From Spodoptera frugiperda (lineage: Eukaryota; Arthropoda; Insecta; Lepidoptera; Noctuidae): a DNA stretch of 64,000 bases. Numbering within the stretch: position 1 is the first letter of the stretch; the number at the start of each line of letters is the position of its first letter. Positions 27,201 to 36,955 of this stretch are shown one piece after another. The stretch is taken from NCBI RefSeq assembly GCF_023101765.2, contig NC_064226.1:4084001-4148000 (forward strand). Reading direction: 5' to 3'. A model generated the notes under the pieces. The model was not told the origin of the DNA and ran no database searches. It was given only the letters and a program-made list of their open reading frames with translations. Position numbers and translations under genes: made by a program.

Positions 27201-30200
27201 CTAGACATCAACGTGATCCACTCTAATGGTCCGTACGTGGTATTCAAATCATCGACATTGTTACGTAGACCCAGTTATAATGACGGAGAGGGAATTTCAA
27301 TCGTTACCGGGATTCTCGATCACACAAATGACAGAGATGATGAGCGTATTTGTTCGATTATTGCGAGCGACATTACACAATTGAGGAACACGAACTGTAC
27401 ATTACTCTGTTCGTCGTAATAGAATACTACTACGTAGTACTATATGAATAAATACAAACGTGTCTTTTAAATAGGTAATCTAAAACAAAGCATACTTTAA
27501 AAGTTGTTAATTACCTAAGTAGTCTTTGTTACACTATCTTTGTACTTTATATTCCTTTTTTAAGACATCACTTGATCTCCCTTTGTTGTCGGACATTTAT
27601 GTCGTCGTGACTAAACCCAGGTTCGGTGCGACAACGATGTTTTGAGCTACAGAACAAATTCCCACGACCTCGCAAACTATAAGGGTATTAAGTCTCCTTT
27701 GTTCATGATGCAGATAACATCTCCAAAGGATATGCGAACATCCTTTGGGTAATTAAACTCGATCGTCTACCTACGGCTTAGTCCCAGATCGATACTCGAA
27801 TGATGAGGTAATGAGTGCTATCAAGATGTCAGTAGTTTTTTAGAGCCCTCAATTACCTACGTCCTCGTTACTGGGACAGAGCTGTCATTAATGACCCTTA
27901 ATGGTGATCATCATTAGCCTGATTCAACTGCAATCAAAGATACATAACAAGGAAAGAACTTCCGTAAACATGACTAGGTAAATGTTTTCTAAAATATCAA
28001 TAGAAAGTGATTTTATTATATAGATGAATGTTTGCATCTCTTCAGCCAAACAGCACTTCGCATAAACTTCATTACAATTGCAAAGATATTTTCTAAGAAC
28101 ATCTTTTGACGTCGTAATTGGAGCTGTTAGCGTTTACTATTCAAATAAGCATTTGTTTGCTTAATTCAATATTCAAGAGCAGTTGTTGAGCCCAGCTTAT
28201 TCTGTTAGCAGATATTCCGGAGGCTGCGTCGTCAGCATCGTATCAATAGCCGGTATTGTGGCCCGGGACGGAGGGCTCTTAAACTGCCATTCCGGGCTCA
28301 TTGCTATGCGGCGTGCAACCCCAACGTGGTCCCTTATGTTATCCTGATGTTTCTGTGACTATGTTACAACTTGTGACCGACTTCTCTGATTACATAATGT
28401 CATTATCTGCCGACGATAATACCGGCAAACAAATTATGACTACAAAGGACCTGAATATGGAATCTTGTCACATATTTTGTCGAAGTATTTTAAACGAAAA
28501 AGTTTTTTCTCGAGCGGTTCGTAATAGCAAGCTCGTTACTATTATATTATATCTTTGGTAATAAAACATTTCCCAGTGTGATAGCTTTTTACGGACAGAC
28601 AGGAGATAACTATTTTCATTTCCAACCCCCTGGCGAGATAAAGTTATTTCATCTCCAGAGAGCTATCAATACAGTGGGATTATCAGTTGTAACGGGCTGA
28701 TGTAATCATGTGCGTGTCTACACAATATACGTCTATACGATAGACAATGCCTGTCAACGTTTTTGTACCTAGCTAGCAGACTGAGGAAGATTTGTAGTAG
28801 CAGAAAGGTATGTGGATGTGCACCGCAGGCGCACCGAGCAAAGCAACGCAACGGTACGGCTATCCAACTTTTTGAGAAGATTTGTTAATGCAGTTCGTAT
28901 TATTGGCATTGTGAATTTAATGAATCTGCTCGTAACAGTATTGAAATCCCATTTATCTCTGGATTAAGAATGAATGAAGATAGTGCAACAGAATGCAAGC
29001 ATGTAGCATACAATTAAAATGGCATAGATATGAATAAATGAAATAATTAGATCGAATTACTACAAATGTCGAACCCGACACCTCTTGTTCTGCAGTTGCA
29101 ATTGGGAAGTTGCGACGAATCTTAATAAGATTTTAAATAGCGGATCTTGATTAGATATACAAATAAATTATGATTTTAATTTGTAAAAGAAATGAGTATG
29201 AAATTAACATGTATGTGTTTGACTTTCACTTATTTAAATTAAATTGTTAAATACTTATTTAGCATAAGTATATTTATTACAGCTAGGTATGTTATTCAGG
29301 AAAACCATAATCAAAAAATAGTGGTTCGATACCAAATTTAACTTGTAGACAGTCAAAACGGAATTACAGGGAAATTAAAACGAAAATTATAACCTAGTTA
29401 TAAATAAATGAGTTTGATGGCGTAATAATGTTACAGTTTCCCTATTAAATAATGTGACAAATATAGAAAAATACTTTAAGTTTGGTACCTACGTAAATTA
29501 TAAAGTATAGGTAGTACAATATTTCTTTATATTATTTTGCTAAAATGTTTTAGAGATAATCGATAACACGATTTTTTTTCTGTCACTTTGTTATATCGAC
29601 CACATTATCACTGCAACACCTAAAGGTTAGCAAGAATGCCTGTGGCATTAGACCCTTCCTTATACATTAAACTAGCAAAAAGTTAAATAAAAATAATAAT
29701 AACACCTGATTGTAAATGATCAACGCCGCCTATGTTCCATAGATTATCTTTGAACTTTAATAAGATAAAAATACATATTTGAGTAGACCAAAAGACATTT
29801 CTCTTTTCGTAATATTTTCGGTATGTAATAGAATATCTTAATTTAGACACACTAAACCGGCTTAGTAACCAATACACGGTAGATTAGCATGTTATCGTAT
29901 AGTAATTATTATTAGGTTCTGTTTTGTGTACACTTGAAAACAAATGATGTTATGTCCACGTGTTTATCGCGCTAATTCAACAAATCAATGTTTGTTGGTA
30001 TTACTAAACATTTACCTAAATTATAAATTTAATTACTTAGCAGTATCCATCTATTTCTAACATTAGATACCTAGTCTTAAGTAAATAGGTATGTCTATTG
30101 TATGTTAACATTCTTAGCTTACGAATACATAAACATGTTTATGTACATTGTAAATTATATCAACCATTCCGGGATCAAATTCCTAAAATTCTTCGCGAGA

Positions 30201-30943
30201 CCACTAAAGGCCGGGCTCACAATGTCTGAATACGCTTTTAAGCCAAGAAGCGATGCTAAAATACTTTTAATACAATTTCTTCAAGCGTGTCGCGAACACA
30301 ATCACACATAAGTAATTCACTTGATATGAACCTCACACGTGTAAGTACATACGTGCACACACACGTTTCGTGACGCAAACTTCGCACACAGTAAAAACAT
30401 TAACAAAAACTTGTAGCAACACATAACCACTTGCCTATTTTCTCAGTCTTGATAAAAAAGAAACTCAGTCGCATCTGTGCAATCCACACGCGAAACACTA
30501 TGCGACACATCCGTATGCGCGTGCGCAGGCTTCTGCGCTTCCCGCCTTCTGACTATCAACGTTCATCTGAAGATCTCCTCAATCACTCGCGAGTTGAATA
30601 CAATACCTAACGTCATCGAGTCGAAAAACTAAGCGGTAAATCGATTTTACGCATCGGCTATCGTCAATCGTGAACGTTCAAAACTAAATTGACTGCGTAG
30701 TTGTGTTATTCTTTAATGAAATGAAAATACACTGAACGTGGCGTCGTTTTCAGTAACAAGGTGATCGTCATTGAGACATAGCAACGTGTCGTGAGTTTGT
30801 CGCGTGTCTGCTCGTTATTAATTAATGGCATTACCTTGGAATCCGAAGCACTGCATCCTCCGGCGAATGCGGCAGCACGCGCCCCCCGCGGCCACACTGA
30901 TACTAGTGTTGTCGCGCTCTGACATCACATCACCCTTTGACAT
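12082..30943 (-). CDS. MCF2L: DBS/MCF2L-type Rho GEF, spliced gene (N-terminal part)
   Basis: Ten exons on the minus strand join in one frame: 20954-20756, 19009-18919, 18342-18112, 17486-17353, 16953-16834, 16572-16452, 15317-15167, 14800-14646, 14181-14011 and 12219-12082. Every junction has AG/GT borders and matching phase. The product opens with a CRAL-TRIO/Sec14 lipid-binding domain and continues with spectrin-like helical repeats, in the order known from vertebrate DBS/MCF2L and Dbl-family exchange factors for Rho/Cdc42. The Sec14 domain in this family binds phosphoinositides and restrains the catalytic part. The DH-PH catalytic domains are not in the window and must lie further left. 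The span given runs from the nearest candidate ATG (30943) to the last visible exon; other candidate first exons are listed separately. An intronless HEI10-like gene lies inside one intron. Confidence 0.85.
12220..14010. other. DBS intron holding repeat remnants
   Basis: No exon is seen. The intron contains a fragment at about 12345-12470 resembling the 3' end of common lepidopteran retroposons (TTTATTGCACA followed by a conserved tail), the palindrome at 12674-13015, and decayed repeat sequence to about 13560. That last part includes the moth-typical string GAGTGAGTCAGTCAGTGAGT near 13292. Confidence 0.5.
12674..13015. repeat. Fold-back inverted repeat (MITE-like palindrome)
   Basis: The left arm 12674-12817 and right arm 12875-13015 are near-perfect inverted copies over about 140 bases, with a 57-base AT-rich loop. 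Outer ends read ATCCCACCCAAAACATAAAT and its complement. I see a 3-base indel (the AAG in ACAAGTTGGC) and one or two mismatches. It is noncoding. It lies in a transcribed DBS intron, so the pre-mRNA would contain a 140-bp hairpin. Confidence 0.9.
14011..14181 (-). CDS. MCF2L: DBS exon: spectrin-like repeat segment
   Basis: A 171-base exon, phase 0 on both sides, with acceptor taacag and donor gtaaac. It reads ANEWCTTGVEILAGEGGLIA then a segment ending ATQETRALVTQ. The W-C-x-x-G-x-x-x-L-A start fits the first helix of another spectrin repeat. Confidence 0.87.
14646..14800 (-). CDS. MCF2L: DBS exon: spectrin-like repeat segment
   Basis: A 155-base exon, phase 1 in and 0 out, with acceptor cttcag and donor gtaact. 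It reads QVDHIESKCEELRRTSALLL then EKIQKRNLLLTKARELMDRI, a long charged amphipathic helix as expected for spectrin-like or coiled-coil DBS sequence. Confidence 0.87.
15167..15317 (-). CDS. MCF2L: DBS exon: spectrin-like repeat segment
   Basis: A 151-base exon, phase 0 in and 1 out, with acceptor tttctag and donor gtaaat. It reads ATLDNHLKAACDMTEVGETA and later VDSLLQEAGDFEKL, a helical pattern with the GD-x-x motif common before the third helix of spectrin repeats. It is the first exon after the intron that houses the HEI10-like gene. Confidence 0.87.
15614..16402 (+). CDS. CCNB1IP1: HEI10/CCNB1IP1-like meiotic RING E3 ligase
   Basis: A 262-residue protein. The N-terminus has a Zip3/HEI10-type RING: CNFRKCRKSL, then W-V-T-x-C-S-H-x-F-C-x-x-H and CPACGTEL. 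A conserved block follows (SIVLAGMRPDTIMDIAMRAM, then FWAYQVEQETLYQE) that is diagnostic of the CCNB1IP1 family. After it comes a long coiled coil (about residues 105-195) and a C-terminal tail ending with the FQFRP motif. Family members modify proteins at recombination sites and set crossover number in meiosis. The ATG at 15614 was chosen because the open frame upstream has no other ATG and the RING starts just after it. The gene is intronless, lies on the opposite strand within an intron of the DBS gene, and has AATAAA at 16471. Lepidopteran females lack crossing-over, so a male role is likely (inference). Confidence 0.93.
   Translation: MAMEIVCNFRKCRKSLSNQAWVTTCSHAFCVEHGKREFKRTAENSLTCPACGTELRDKFDVIQADLRPNETFKSIVLAGMRPDTIMDIAMRAMSFWAYQVEQETLYQETVAKHAREKLQCMEEINTLNIQKLKAELETCKRKIANLQTECNKKSKQAEEFKARLEDKTRKIQKLTFQLDAQKRKDIRNFDGMESNEKCMDISDLVVNRAVSDLVEHRSSDFVFRPAKDPDESHRVCSPRTPMFDFRNKNKQVSHFQFRPVKS
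16452..16572 (-). CDS. MCF2L: DBS exon: spectrin-like repeat, Trp-containing helix
   Basis: A 121-base exon, phase 2 in and 0 out, with acceptor attccag and donor gtactt. It reads LLVQLDETEKQFDNFWQKHS and then TKLNHWLKFRTFLLNFKQMQ, with the conserved F-x-x-F-W-x-x-H pattern of the DBS spectrin repeat. The antisense strand here carries the 3' UTR and AATAAA (16471-16476) of the nested HEI10-like gene, so the two transcripts should overlap. Confidence 0.9.
16471..16476 (+). terminator. Polyadenylation signal of HEI10-like gene
   Basis: AATAAA 69 bases after the stop codon. It falls inside the antisense DBS exon 16452-16572, so the 3' UTR of the nested gene overlaps a coding exon of its host. 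Confidence 0.65.
16834..16953 (-). CDS. MCF2L: DBS exon: spectrin-like repeat segment
   Basis: A 120-base exon, phase 2 in and 2 out, with acceptor tttcag and donor gtaaga. It reads YKALKTELASATSQGEELLT followed by QVRKPNLTYNIISHVAAVE, a helix-turn pattern of a spectrin repeat with the common GEELL motif. Confidence 0.87.
17155..17220 (-). repeat. Fragment of common lepidopteran retroposon repeat
   Basis: The minus strand reads a run ending in TTTTATCCCTGAAAGGGCAG and then GCAGAGGTGCACATGACGG, a sequence I recognise as widespread in noctuid genomes. It lies in a DBS intron and is truncated. Confidence 0.5.
17353..17486 (-). CDS. MCF2L: DBS exon: linker/first spectrin-like helix
   Basis: A 134-base exon, phase 0 in and 2 out, with acceptor tttcag and donor gtgagt. 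It encodes an amphipathic helical segment, ALEKFSTLMKEISSKLDEFM, then an acidic stretch ending DLLDCQEN. The position directly after the Sec14 domain matches the linker into the spectrin repeats of DBS proteins. Confidence 0.87.
17741..17847. mobile_element. Small inverted-repeat element (MITE-like)
   Basis: Ends CAGTTTCTTGAAC and GTTCAAGAAACTG are perfect inverted copies of 13 bases around an interior of about 80 bases with no coding capacity. No clear target duplication could be seen. It lies in a DBS intron. Confidence 0.6.
17957..18071. mobile_element. Small inverted-repeat element with TA ends (mariner-type MITE)
   Basis: Ends AGATCGGGTTTCTTT and AAAGAAACCCGATCT are inverted copies, flanked on both sides by TA (17955-17956 and 18072-18073), the usual target of Tc1/mariner elements. 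It is 115 bases long and lies just inside the intron after the third Sec14 exon. Confidence 0.65.
18112..18342 (-). CDS. MCF2L: DBS exon: C-terminal half of Sec14 domain
   Basis: A 231-base exon in phase 0 with acceptor ttttccag and donor gtaagt. It reads EFFPGIIHAVYVLRPASFLQ near the start. Near the end are DRSQLTADLGGDLQYSHAEW and IQQRI, the conserved QLT-x3-GG-x-L-x-Y-x-H-x-x-W motif that closes Sec14 domains of the Trio/Kalirin/DBS group. A tiny inverted-repeat element lies about 40 bases into the downstream intron. Confidence 0.92.
18919..19009 (-). CDS. MCF2L: DBS exon: middle of Sec14 domain
   Basis: A 91-base exon with acceptor attacag and donor gtaagt. It completes the split Ser codon and reads LLEADMGFHIIIDRRKDRWN and then SVKTVLLRIS, the central beta-strand and helix of the CRAL-TRIO fold (the IIIDRR strand). 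It leaves in phase 0. Confidence 0.9.
19010..20755. other. DBS intron
   Basis: AT-rich sequence without recognised exons or structured repeats. The short open frames are not supported. Confidence 0.6.
20756..20954 (-). CDS. MCF2L: DBS exon: start of CRAL-TRIO/Sec14 domain
   Basis: The acceptor is gacag before 20954 and the donor is gtaagt after 20756. After a Cys/Gly/Asp-rich start it reads ELLLPQYALATGGLARDHRP and then LITFP and PSEYRRLLLYLTSVPS, the N-terminal lobe of the Sec14 domain of DBS-type exchange factors. The exon enters in phase 1 and leaves in phase 2. Its GC content is clearly higher than the flanking introns. An in-frame ATG at 20964, just outside the acceptor, is probably intronic. 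Confidence 0.88.
21205..22173. mobile_element. piggyBac-like nonautonomous element with TTAA ends
   Basis: TTAA at 21201-21204 is followed by CACGTTCACTGCG. The inverted copy CGCAGTGAACGTG is followed by TTAA at 22174-22177. TTAA duplication with such inverted ends is the hallmark of piggyBac-family insertions. The 969-base interior has no transposase frame but contains repeated TTCCCGTA-type motifs (near 21266, 21926, 21980 and 22152), which may be transposase-binding subterminal repeats. It lies in a DBS intron. Confidence 0.85.
24995..25210 (+). mobile_element. Short nonautonomous Helitron
   Basis: It begins TCTATACTAATATTATAAAG directly after an A and ends in CTAG directly before a T, the A/T insertion site used by Helitrons. 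A short hairpin (GCGG, loop, CCGC) sits about 10 bases before the CTAG. The interior (AACGCGCTAATCTCAGGAAC, ACTGGTCCGATTTGAA) belongs to a Helitron family common in Lepidoptera. There is no coding capacity. Confidence 0.82.
30516..30527. promoter_or_regulatory. NRF-1-like palindromic site in CpG patch
   Basis: TGCGCGTGCGCA fits the known NRF-1 core GCGCRTGCGC. It lies about 300 bases downstream of candidate first exon C of the DBS gene, within a CpG-rich island of otherwise AT-rich DNA. A regulatory role is inferred only from the match. Confidence 0.35.
30835..30943 (-). CDS. Candidate alternative first coding exon C of DBS gene
   Basis: A frame on the minus strand, open from a stop near 31093, has its first ATG at 30943 (reading MSKGDVMSERDN) and further ATGs at 30925 and near 30856. 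It ends with MQCFGFQ plus one base at a donor (CAAG followed by gtaatg). The phase is again 1, which allows direct joining to the exon at 20954. It is the nearest of the three candidates to the Sec14 exon and lies in a GC-rich patch. Which ATG is used cannot be decided from sequence. Confidence 0.5.
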
Positions 30944-31093
30944 ACGACCTTTGTTACCTACATTTGACTTACGCACTCGTGGCTTTGTCACGAAGCAATA
31001 AGGTGCACGGAGCGCTACACGGTCACACAGTACAATACGCGCGCTGAACTGTAACTGACGGGCCAATATGGCATCCGCTGTGATCACTTCTCA

Positions 31094-34000
31094 ATAGTTC
31101 TCAATCAATAAGATAAACTTGAGATCTGAGCGAGATGATTTCCTTATCTGATAATAGTATGGATCATATCATAAAAACTATGCCGTAACAAAATAAAACG
31201 TGTGTCAACTTTATCATGAAATCTTATCATTTTAAATCTATGGGAATTTTACAGTTTTTTATCTTCACTTTAAATTATTTTAGGGAGCTATATAAAAACG
31301 CTTTTTTCCTTTACAATTTTTAGACGGACGTTGTTCCCAGTGCACCAAAACCAACGCAACTTTATGCCAAAATATTTACATTAAAAGCTATGAACCTGAT
31401 ACGATGAACGAGAGGAAGCAATATTTCTTGTTTCGTAAATGAAAAATATGGGCAAGCCGAGTTCGAGTCAAACAACTTTTTATTAAATACTGTGGAAGAG
31501 AGCTTGGCGCAAAAAAATAGGAGTTCAGATTGAATGCGGTCGAAATGTAGGCAGACATCCGAATGATTCGGTTCCGATGGTGAAGCAAACGAGGCCAGCG
31601 CGCTGCGGAATGCAGGCAAACAGACTGGAACACCGATCTTTAACTAAACTGGACTTTCTGACAGACGAGAGATAATAAATCACGGGCAGATAGTAGTATG
31701 TTCAGCAAGCACCAACTATTAAAACTCATCAATGAAAAACGGATGTTATTAAGCTTTATAAGTTTATCGCTTCAACGTTTACTTGTTTATGTGATGAAAA
31801 GACCACCCATGTGGAACATTATGCATTACGCTGGAATAATTAATGGCTCATATTATTTACTTTGCATTAATCAGTTGAAGGTTTCGAAAATGACATGTAT
31901 TACACTGATCTGCATTCAATGGGAAGGTATAAAACATATCTGCAACACTTATCAAAACAATCAAGTCCTGAGGTGAGAAACAAAACATACATTTAATGTT
32001 TATGTCTCCCAAGAAACAATCGAAGGGACCTGAGACAATTGGCGCACAAAACTGAGAATGTGAATTGTTCCAGAACAGGGCATGACGAAAAAATTTTGCA
32101 ACTCGTTAGTGTTTTCTGATTTCAAATGAGGTATCTACCGATTTAGCAAGCAAGATTATTAAGTAGGTACCTAACTCAAAGGAAATAAATCTAATATGAA
32201 TCATTTGCGACTGCGCACTTAGCATAGCACTTATTGTTCTAGGTTCTTTTTCTCAAGTACTAATGATATAGTCAAGAGCACATAAAGTAAGTAGTTTGTT
32301 GCCACTAACAACGCAATGTTTTCATTATTCTCCGTCACATGATTTACCCAACAGCTTGTTTACTTGCACAAGCACACATGTATTGATTTTTATACCTAAC
32401 GCGTATCAGTGCCTTATCTACGAGTACCATAATCCCAGCTCATTGGCTTGGCAGTCACAGTTGCAATGTTTTTGAAGTAGAATGGTGTAAAATTGTTTAA
32501 ACATCGTTTACGACACGACAGGTTGTAAAGTCATCAAGAGTGAACGCCATTACTAAACCCATTTCTCTTGATGACTCTTCAAATGTTGCACCAGACTGTT
32601 AACTACTTAACTGCTTTCACACATTTCATTTTCTTTGATTTCTCAATATGGAATCCTTTTTGAAGAAAGACAGGAAAAGAAATGAAGTCTTAACTAAAAT
32701 GGGGTTTATGGTTATTTGGTAAAATTAGTTTTGATCGTTTCTTGACGTTGTCTTAATATTTCAGTTGAAGTATTTGAGCAGGTGGTGATGACTAATTTAC
32801 TTTTAAGTCAGTTTCTATACCGTTGTGGTCGCTGTCGGCGCCTGCACATCCGCACATTGTGTCAGTCACAGCGACCTTGCCATTGCGCAGTTGATCACAC
32901 CGGAAATTTTCAACCATTCATCAGTTCTTTTGTACCTACTTAATTAACGACTAATTAAAATAGGATTTAGTTACGCTTTCATTTAAAACGGAGCTCTAAA
33001 AATGTAACGTGAATGACGCATAAAATTTCTTTGGGTTCAATTAAGTAAAAATAACAGCTAGAGACTTCCTAAATATCCTTTCTAATTAACTAAATTAAAT
33101 AAAAAGGTTGCTATTGAGAACATTGCTCTCTATGCACTGAAGTTTAAACATTGTGGTCGTTCGATTTATATCGAGGAATATAAACTATTCAATAGACTAA
33201 TGGATTGAAAATCCGACCAGGTTTTTCTTTAGAATTTTTCTGCAGACTCGGTTTCATTGGGAACATATACCATTGTACCTGTAAGTATCAAATAAATTGG
33301 ACAAACGTAGGATAGCAATGATGGCTCATTTTATTTCTCCGTGGTTGAATCTATGTACGATAGATCTCTAGATTCCATTCATTTGGAGATTTCGACGTTC
33401 GATTCATAAATTATTAACTAGGCACTATGTACCTAGTTAATTTTGTATCATATTTATTAAATCAAAACATAGACGTACTCCAATTTTCCTACAACCGACA
33501 ATCAAAACCGCAGTTTTCGTGAGCACACACGTACGGAAATTAGCCATAATAGATGCAGATTTCGAAAATGCAACCAGCCAAATTATAAACAGACCAATGT
33601 ATTCGTCTAACTAAATGCATTCAGTAATTACAACAACATAGTTTTGCATTAAATATTGCCTATACTGGCTTTAATGTAACGCAGTAATTAGAAATTAACC
33701 CTTATCTATTCGTGTTACAGTTCGAGTGTTGTGTATAGATAGTCGTGTGTGATCGATACATAACAATGCGTAGCGAACTAGGCATAACGAGTGGCTGCAA
33801 CTATGACAACTATCTAAGTCAGGGTCGCATCATCGCACAATGCCCAGATAACGTCTATACTTCTGTACACAGGTTTATACCCACTGTCATGTGTACCTAC
33901 CACTATTTGTATACAACCTGTGTGTTCCCCGCCTTATTCAGACCCGACCCAAGTTTTGTATTTCATTTTAATATCAGTTTTGGGAATGGAATCCCATTTC

Positions 34001-34650
34001 GTTTTTGTGAAGGTATTTCTCGATTTCTATTGAAATTGTTTCTTCGGAATTATATTACCTACCTACCTTACATACCAACGTTATCAAGTTTTCTGCTAAT
34101 TCTGAAATTGCTGGCTAAGTATTGCGCGAAATATGGGTTATCGGTGTTTGTTGTAAGCGATACTGAACGTTATGAGGGTTCATAATCAGGAGAAGTGATA
34201 AAATACCGATTAACGGACCCAATTCCCACGTTAGGGTGGAATACAGAGTGCAGGTGACTCATCGATATCATCATGCAACGTTGTGACTGACTTTCAATTG
34301 TCTCGATTACACAGGGGACGTCTGCCGTTACTTTCTTTAGCATACTTACATACATGTAATGGAAAAGTGACTTCTACTGAATTACCATACAATTTTCAAC
34401 CTTCTAGTGATGAAATAGGTCAAGTATTCACAAAGACAGGTGAAAAATTGTGTTCCGTTTTCTCAAAGGCAAAGAAGTGACCTGCCACAACGTGAAACAG
34501 AGGTGTACGAAGAACAGGGTAGATTACTTCAAGTATGTAGGTATAGCTATTAATTTCATTCGAAACTACACTTTCGAACAAGCACCTAGCTTCACTGACA
34601 GACAGTCTGACTGACAGATAATTCCGTTTGCCGTTTCAAAAGTGCTTAAT
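31094..34650. other. Noncoding stretch upstream of candidate exon C
   Basis: It should contain the promoter of candidate exon C near 31100-31300. The open frames here (for example plus 33745-34185) start with GTG, have no recognisable motif and are probably chance. A short inverted pair, GGTCGCTGT and ACAGCGACC, lies near 32827-32876. Confidence 0.5.
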
Positions 34651-34855
34651 TGAAATAAATGTTTTGACTTTGAAAGTTGCACAATCAGGTAAATAGACAC
34701 ACTTTAGTTATTAGTTTATCATGAACTAATATGAAAATAAAACCAAAATTATGGATTATTTGAAATAAATGTTTTGACTTTGAAAGTTGCACAATCAAAT
34801 AGACACACTTTAGTTATAAGTTTATCTTGAATTAATATGAAAATAAAACCAACGA
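34651..34855 (+). repeat. 110-bp tandem duplication
   Basis: TGAAATAAATGTTTTGACTT begins at 34651 and again at 34761. The copies continue to the string ATGAAAATAAAACCAA with few differences (a 4-base deletion and scattered substitutions in the second copy). Noncoding. Confidence 0.88.
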
Positions 34856-35597
34856 CAATGGATAGAATGACGTATCATGTGCGTGCAAAAACAGCAACGC
34901 AAAATCCACGGCTCGAGGCTCAAACAGAATAGTTGGTGTTTCAATTATTCAACAATGAACTGAAATGCGGATGGCCGCAATATGTGACAGTTTGGTCTAG
35001 CCAACTACAAAAGGTAACGGATACCCTAACTCTGTAATGTTGATAAGCTTCCATTGTACCTAAATTCCTAATTCTCCTGTAATTTAGATGCGTGTTTATT
35101 TGTTTCAGTAATACATCCCAGTCATCAAAATTGGCTACGATTGCATACCATATCTCTTGAGGACATAATCACAGAAATATTTAGCAAGATTTGATTTTTG
35201 ATTATAAGTAAAACACCCATAATTATATTGTCATCTTTGGACGTTTAGCTATTTCTGACACTACAATATGTGTCTCCTTGAAACTCTTCAAAAAGTCGGC
35301 ATTATAATGACACAAACAAAGTAAGAACACCTCGAAAACAGGTAATAAGTTGCCGACAAACATAAGAGGGAAGTTTGCTTGTCTACTTACAAAACTTCAG
35401 GGTATATTGTGTCTAAAAGAAGTCAAAGATCGATTCTGTATTAATGCTGGTTGAATAAATAATGGCCGCTGACGTCTGTCCACTTTTCATTACCGAAGGG
35501 TCAGTCACGGAATACGGGTGACGGTCATTCATGTCGCAATCTTTGACACCGGCATTTTGCTATGCTGCTATTTTTACGACAAAGACAAGTACCTCAC

Positions 35598-35827
35598 TGT
35601 AGTGTTTGTGTCAGTATAGTAACTATAAAGATAGTTACATATATGCACATACACTGTCTCGTGCACACGGATGGTGGGGCGCGCACGGTATACACCATAC
35701 CATAGACTATACAATATGGATAATACACGCTGAGACACGGTCGAGAGCGGACGCGCGCCTGCACATATCGTGTGTTGTCGAGCCAGTGGCAGTTTGTAGT
35801 GATCAGTGTGATACGGAGTATATTACA
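35598..35827 (+). repeat. 5' LTR of Mag-type element
   Basis: 230 bases beginning TGTAGTGTTTGTGTCAG and ending GAGTATATTACA, the same as the copy at 40907. The GC-rich centre is preceded by short tandem palindromic pieces (ACTATAAAGATAGT). Confidence 0.95.
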
Positions 35828-35829
35828 AG

Positions 35830-35847
35830 TGGCGACGAGGACAAAGG
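35830..35847 (+). other. Primer-binding site of Mag-type element
   Basis: TGGCGACGAGGACAAAGG starts two bases after the 5' LTR. TGG plus CGACG complements the 3' end of a tRNA-Ser (GCU type), as in other Mag-clade elements. The tRNA match is from family knowledge, not a search. Confidence 0.7.
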
Positions 35848-36640
35848 TCAGATTTTATTGTTACCATAAAAAAAAATTGATGAGGGTAATGAGTCACCTA
35901 ACGGAATTTCGCCTTGCAGAAAATTATTCTTCTCGTATCTAAGACTTCTACTTAAGTTCATTAAGGGATCCATAGATACCTCCAAATCAAAAATAAAGAA
36001 CCTAGCTTATAACCTATTGTTACGTAAAATTAATAAAAAGTGTCATGCAATAAGCAACAATAATGCCGCCGATTAATTACCCACAACAAGACAATACTTA
36101 AAATACAAATTCGTTATGTACTAAATACTAGATACTTATTCGTTACTGTGAACCATCTATTAAAACAAGTTGATCACAGTAAAACCAAGAGTTTTCGTAT
36201 TGAATAAGTTTATATCAGTAAATATTTTTATACATTCCCTAATTTTCCCGCCAAAAAAAAACATCTCCTTAGCAACCGTAACTAAGGCGCGTAAAATCAA
36301 CAACTGTCAAGCGGAAGGTGCTATAACGTTTTATTTATTTTTTTTCGTTATAAGAGTTATTTAAACAGACCAAAGAGTTTGTAAACTATTACTCTAAAAA
36401 ACAAAACTTAGTCACTAAAGAGTTTTGATGTTGAGCTTGGTATATAATGCTCGACCCGAGGTCGGTAACATTACAAACTATTGTGTTGTTCGGGTTGGTC
36501 ATATTTATGATAAACATATTATACAGTTAGATTAGATTAATCTTACCAGCAGATTGTTGTTGTGACCCTAATTGCAGACACAATTAAAGAACAATAGGTA
36601 TGCTAGCGCCGGCGATAGACAGTTATGTGACACATTAATG

Positions 36641-36888
36641 CCATTCAATTGGATACATTTGGTACAAAGGTACCCCCATTCAATTGGAAACATTTGGTAC
36701 AAAGGTACCTCCATTAAATTGGAAACATTTGGTACAAAGGTACCTCCATTAAATTGGAAACATTTGGTACAAAGGTACCTCCATTAAATTGGAAACATTT
36801 GGTACAAAGGTACCTCCATTAAATTGGAAACATTTGGTACAAAGGTACCTCCATTAAATTGGAAACATTTGGTACAAAGGTACCCTCA
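36641..36888 (+). repeat. 35-bp tandem array in leader of Mag-type element
   Basis: About seven units of a 35-base repeat containing AAATTGGAAACATTTGGTAC and then AAAGGTACCT; GGTAC and GTACC within each unit can pair. Internal units are identical and the first and last are slightly diverged. The array ends about 65 bases before the likely gag ATG (36956). The non-triplet period and lack of a common ATG argue against coding use. Confidence 0.92.
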
Positions 36889-36955
36889 TTCGATCGCAAA
36901 GTTGCATATTGGAAGAAACTTATTATTTTCAGGTCGCCCCAACTGACTCTTCACG

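Larger units (their letters stand above)
22178..30834. other. Long first intron region of DBS gene, mostly featureless
   Basis: AT-rich noncoding DNA. The recognised pieces are a decayed repeat at about 23560-23850 (the moth-common string TTTTTGAAGTCGGTAAAC), the Helitron at 24995 and a CpG patch around 30480-30560. Nothing else could be supported. Confidence 0.55.

Noticed and set aside
33745..34185. 146-codon plus-strand frame
   Set aside because: GTG start and composition of translated AT-rich noncoding DNA.
35606..35869. Repeated 75-codon protein shared by 35606 and 40915
   Set aside because: It is only the translation of the two identical LTRs.
36641..36888. CRISPR-like array
   Set aside because: Units are contiguous tandem repeats without unique spacers, and the genome is eukaryotic.
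36859..36955. N-terminal extension of the Mag Gag-Pol frame into the tandem repeat
   Set aside because: Starts with TTG inside a 35-base repeat and reads in a frame different from the Gag-like ATG at 36956.
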